Source: a virus. From it: a stretch of 20,103 bases of DNA. Shown here one piece after another: positions 19,941 through 20,103 of this stretch (position 1 is the stretch's first letter; each line of letters opens with the position of its first letter). The notes beneath the pieces were generated by a model. That model was not told the origin of the DNA and ran no database searches. It saw only the letters and a list, made by a program, of their open reading frames with translations. A program made the position numbers and the translations under genes. Location of the stretch: the IMG/VR virus record IMGVR_UViG_3300038717_000004, positions 1-20,103 of that record; one strand, given 5' to 3'.

Positions 19941-20103
19941 TTAATTCATATTAATACTTTTATTTGGGTCTATCTTGCTTGTTTTATATAAACCTTTTTT
20001 CATTGCTTCTATTCTGTATGGTATTACTACTTCGATGTTACAATTATCACAACATCTACCATTTTGTACAGGATTAGCATTGTTTCCCCACCCCTTAATT
20101 TCG
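19941..20103 (-). CDS. Partial Cys-rich zinc-ribbon-like protein, N-terminus outside window
   Basis: The last 53 residues of a gene entering from the right edge and ending at TAA 19943-19941. WGNNANPVQNGRCCDNCN is followed by IEVVIPYRIEAMKKGLYK and a polar end. The GNNAxPV-x-GRCCDxCNxxVVxPxRI pattern is one I know from small zinc-ribbon proteins of Bacteroidota phages, in which a first Cys pair (here off the edge) completes the metal site. Function unknown. It is followed by the palindrome before the next gene. Confidence 0.7.
   Translation of the reverse strand, partial: EIKGWGNNANPVQNGRCCDNCNIEVVIPYRIEAMKKGLYKTSKIDPNKSINMN

Noticed and set aside
1-20103. tRNA genes, CRISPR arrays and insertion sequences
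   Set aside because: I saw no cloverleaf, no regularly spaced repeats and no transposase motif or terminal repeats.

Overview
The window is a block of an AT-rich, double-stranded DNA tailed phage or prophage genome with a siphovirus-type gene set. The host is most likely a member of the Bacteroidota, probably a flavobacterium. This rests on the protein types (XkdF-like prohead protease, long N-terminal-motif tail-tip protein, small terminase, zinc-ribbon and Cys-rich small proteins of the kinds seen in flavobacterial phages), on A/T-rich leaders in place of Shine-Dalgarno sites, and on one match to the Bacteroidota promoter box TAnnTTTG. Every supported gene is on the minus strand, so transcription runs from high to low coordinates. 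No tRNA, rRNA, IS element or CRISPR array was found.

Layout in the direction of transcription. (1) 20103-16921, early/DNA module: end of a Cys-rich zinc-ribbon-like gene, three small genes (one with a membrane segment), a RecE/PD-(D/E)XK-type exonuclease, and two beta-class DNA methyltransferases flanking a small protein with a DnaA domain IV-like helix-turn-helix. (2) 16855-15441: small and large terminase. (3) 15375-14276: a self-contained cassette of four small genes of unknown function with its own promoter-like box and terminator, which looks like a moron. (4) 14272-6822, tail module: a tail assembly chaperone that appears to continue into a second frame by -1 frameshifting at a run of ten T, then a tail-terminator-like protein, an HK97 gp10-like protein, two large tail/tip proteins, a 49-aa gene and the tape measure. 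(5) 6820-1, head module: multidomain protease, 49-aa Cys-rich protein, scaffold, decoration-like protein, major capsid, tube-like protein, a 121-aa protein, portal with an extra C-terminal domain, and a connector gene cut by the window edge. The portal lies about 13.5 kb from the terminase and downstream of the capsid gene, which differs from the usual terminase-portal-protease-capsid order.

The most striking unexplained signal is a bipartite non-coding motif, (C/A)AAAAT-13 nt-CGATATAT, seen five times with identical internal spacing. It lies ahead of the small terminase, chaperone, protease, scaffold and 121-aa genes. In four of the five the distance to the ATG is also identical, with the CG exactly 11-12 nt upstream. 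Two copies sit just after intrinsic terminators. I read it as a phage-specific late promoter whose transcripts may be leaderless or nearly so. Three intrinsic terminators on the minus strand (after the capsid gene, the tube-like gene and the moron cassette) and many ATGA/TAATG stop-start overlaps complete the expression plan.

Protein names come from motif recognition by eye. No database search was run, and structural roles of the tail and head accessory proteins are inferred from family resemblance and position.
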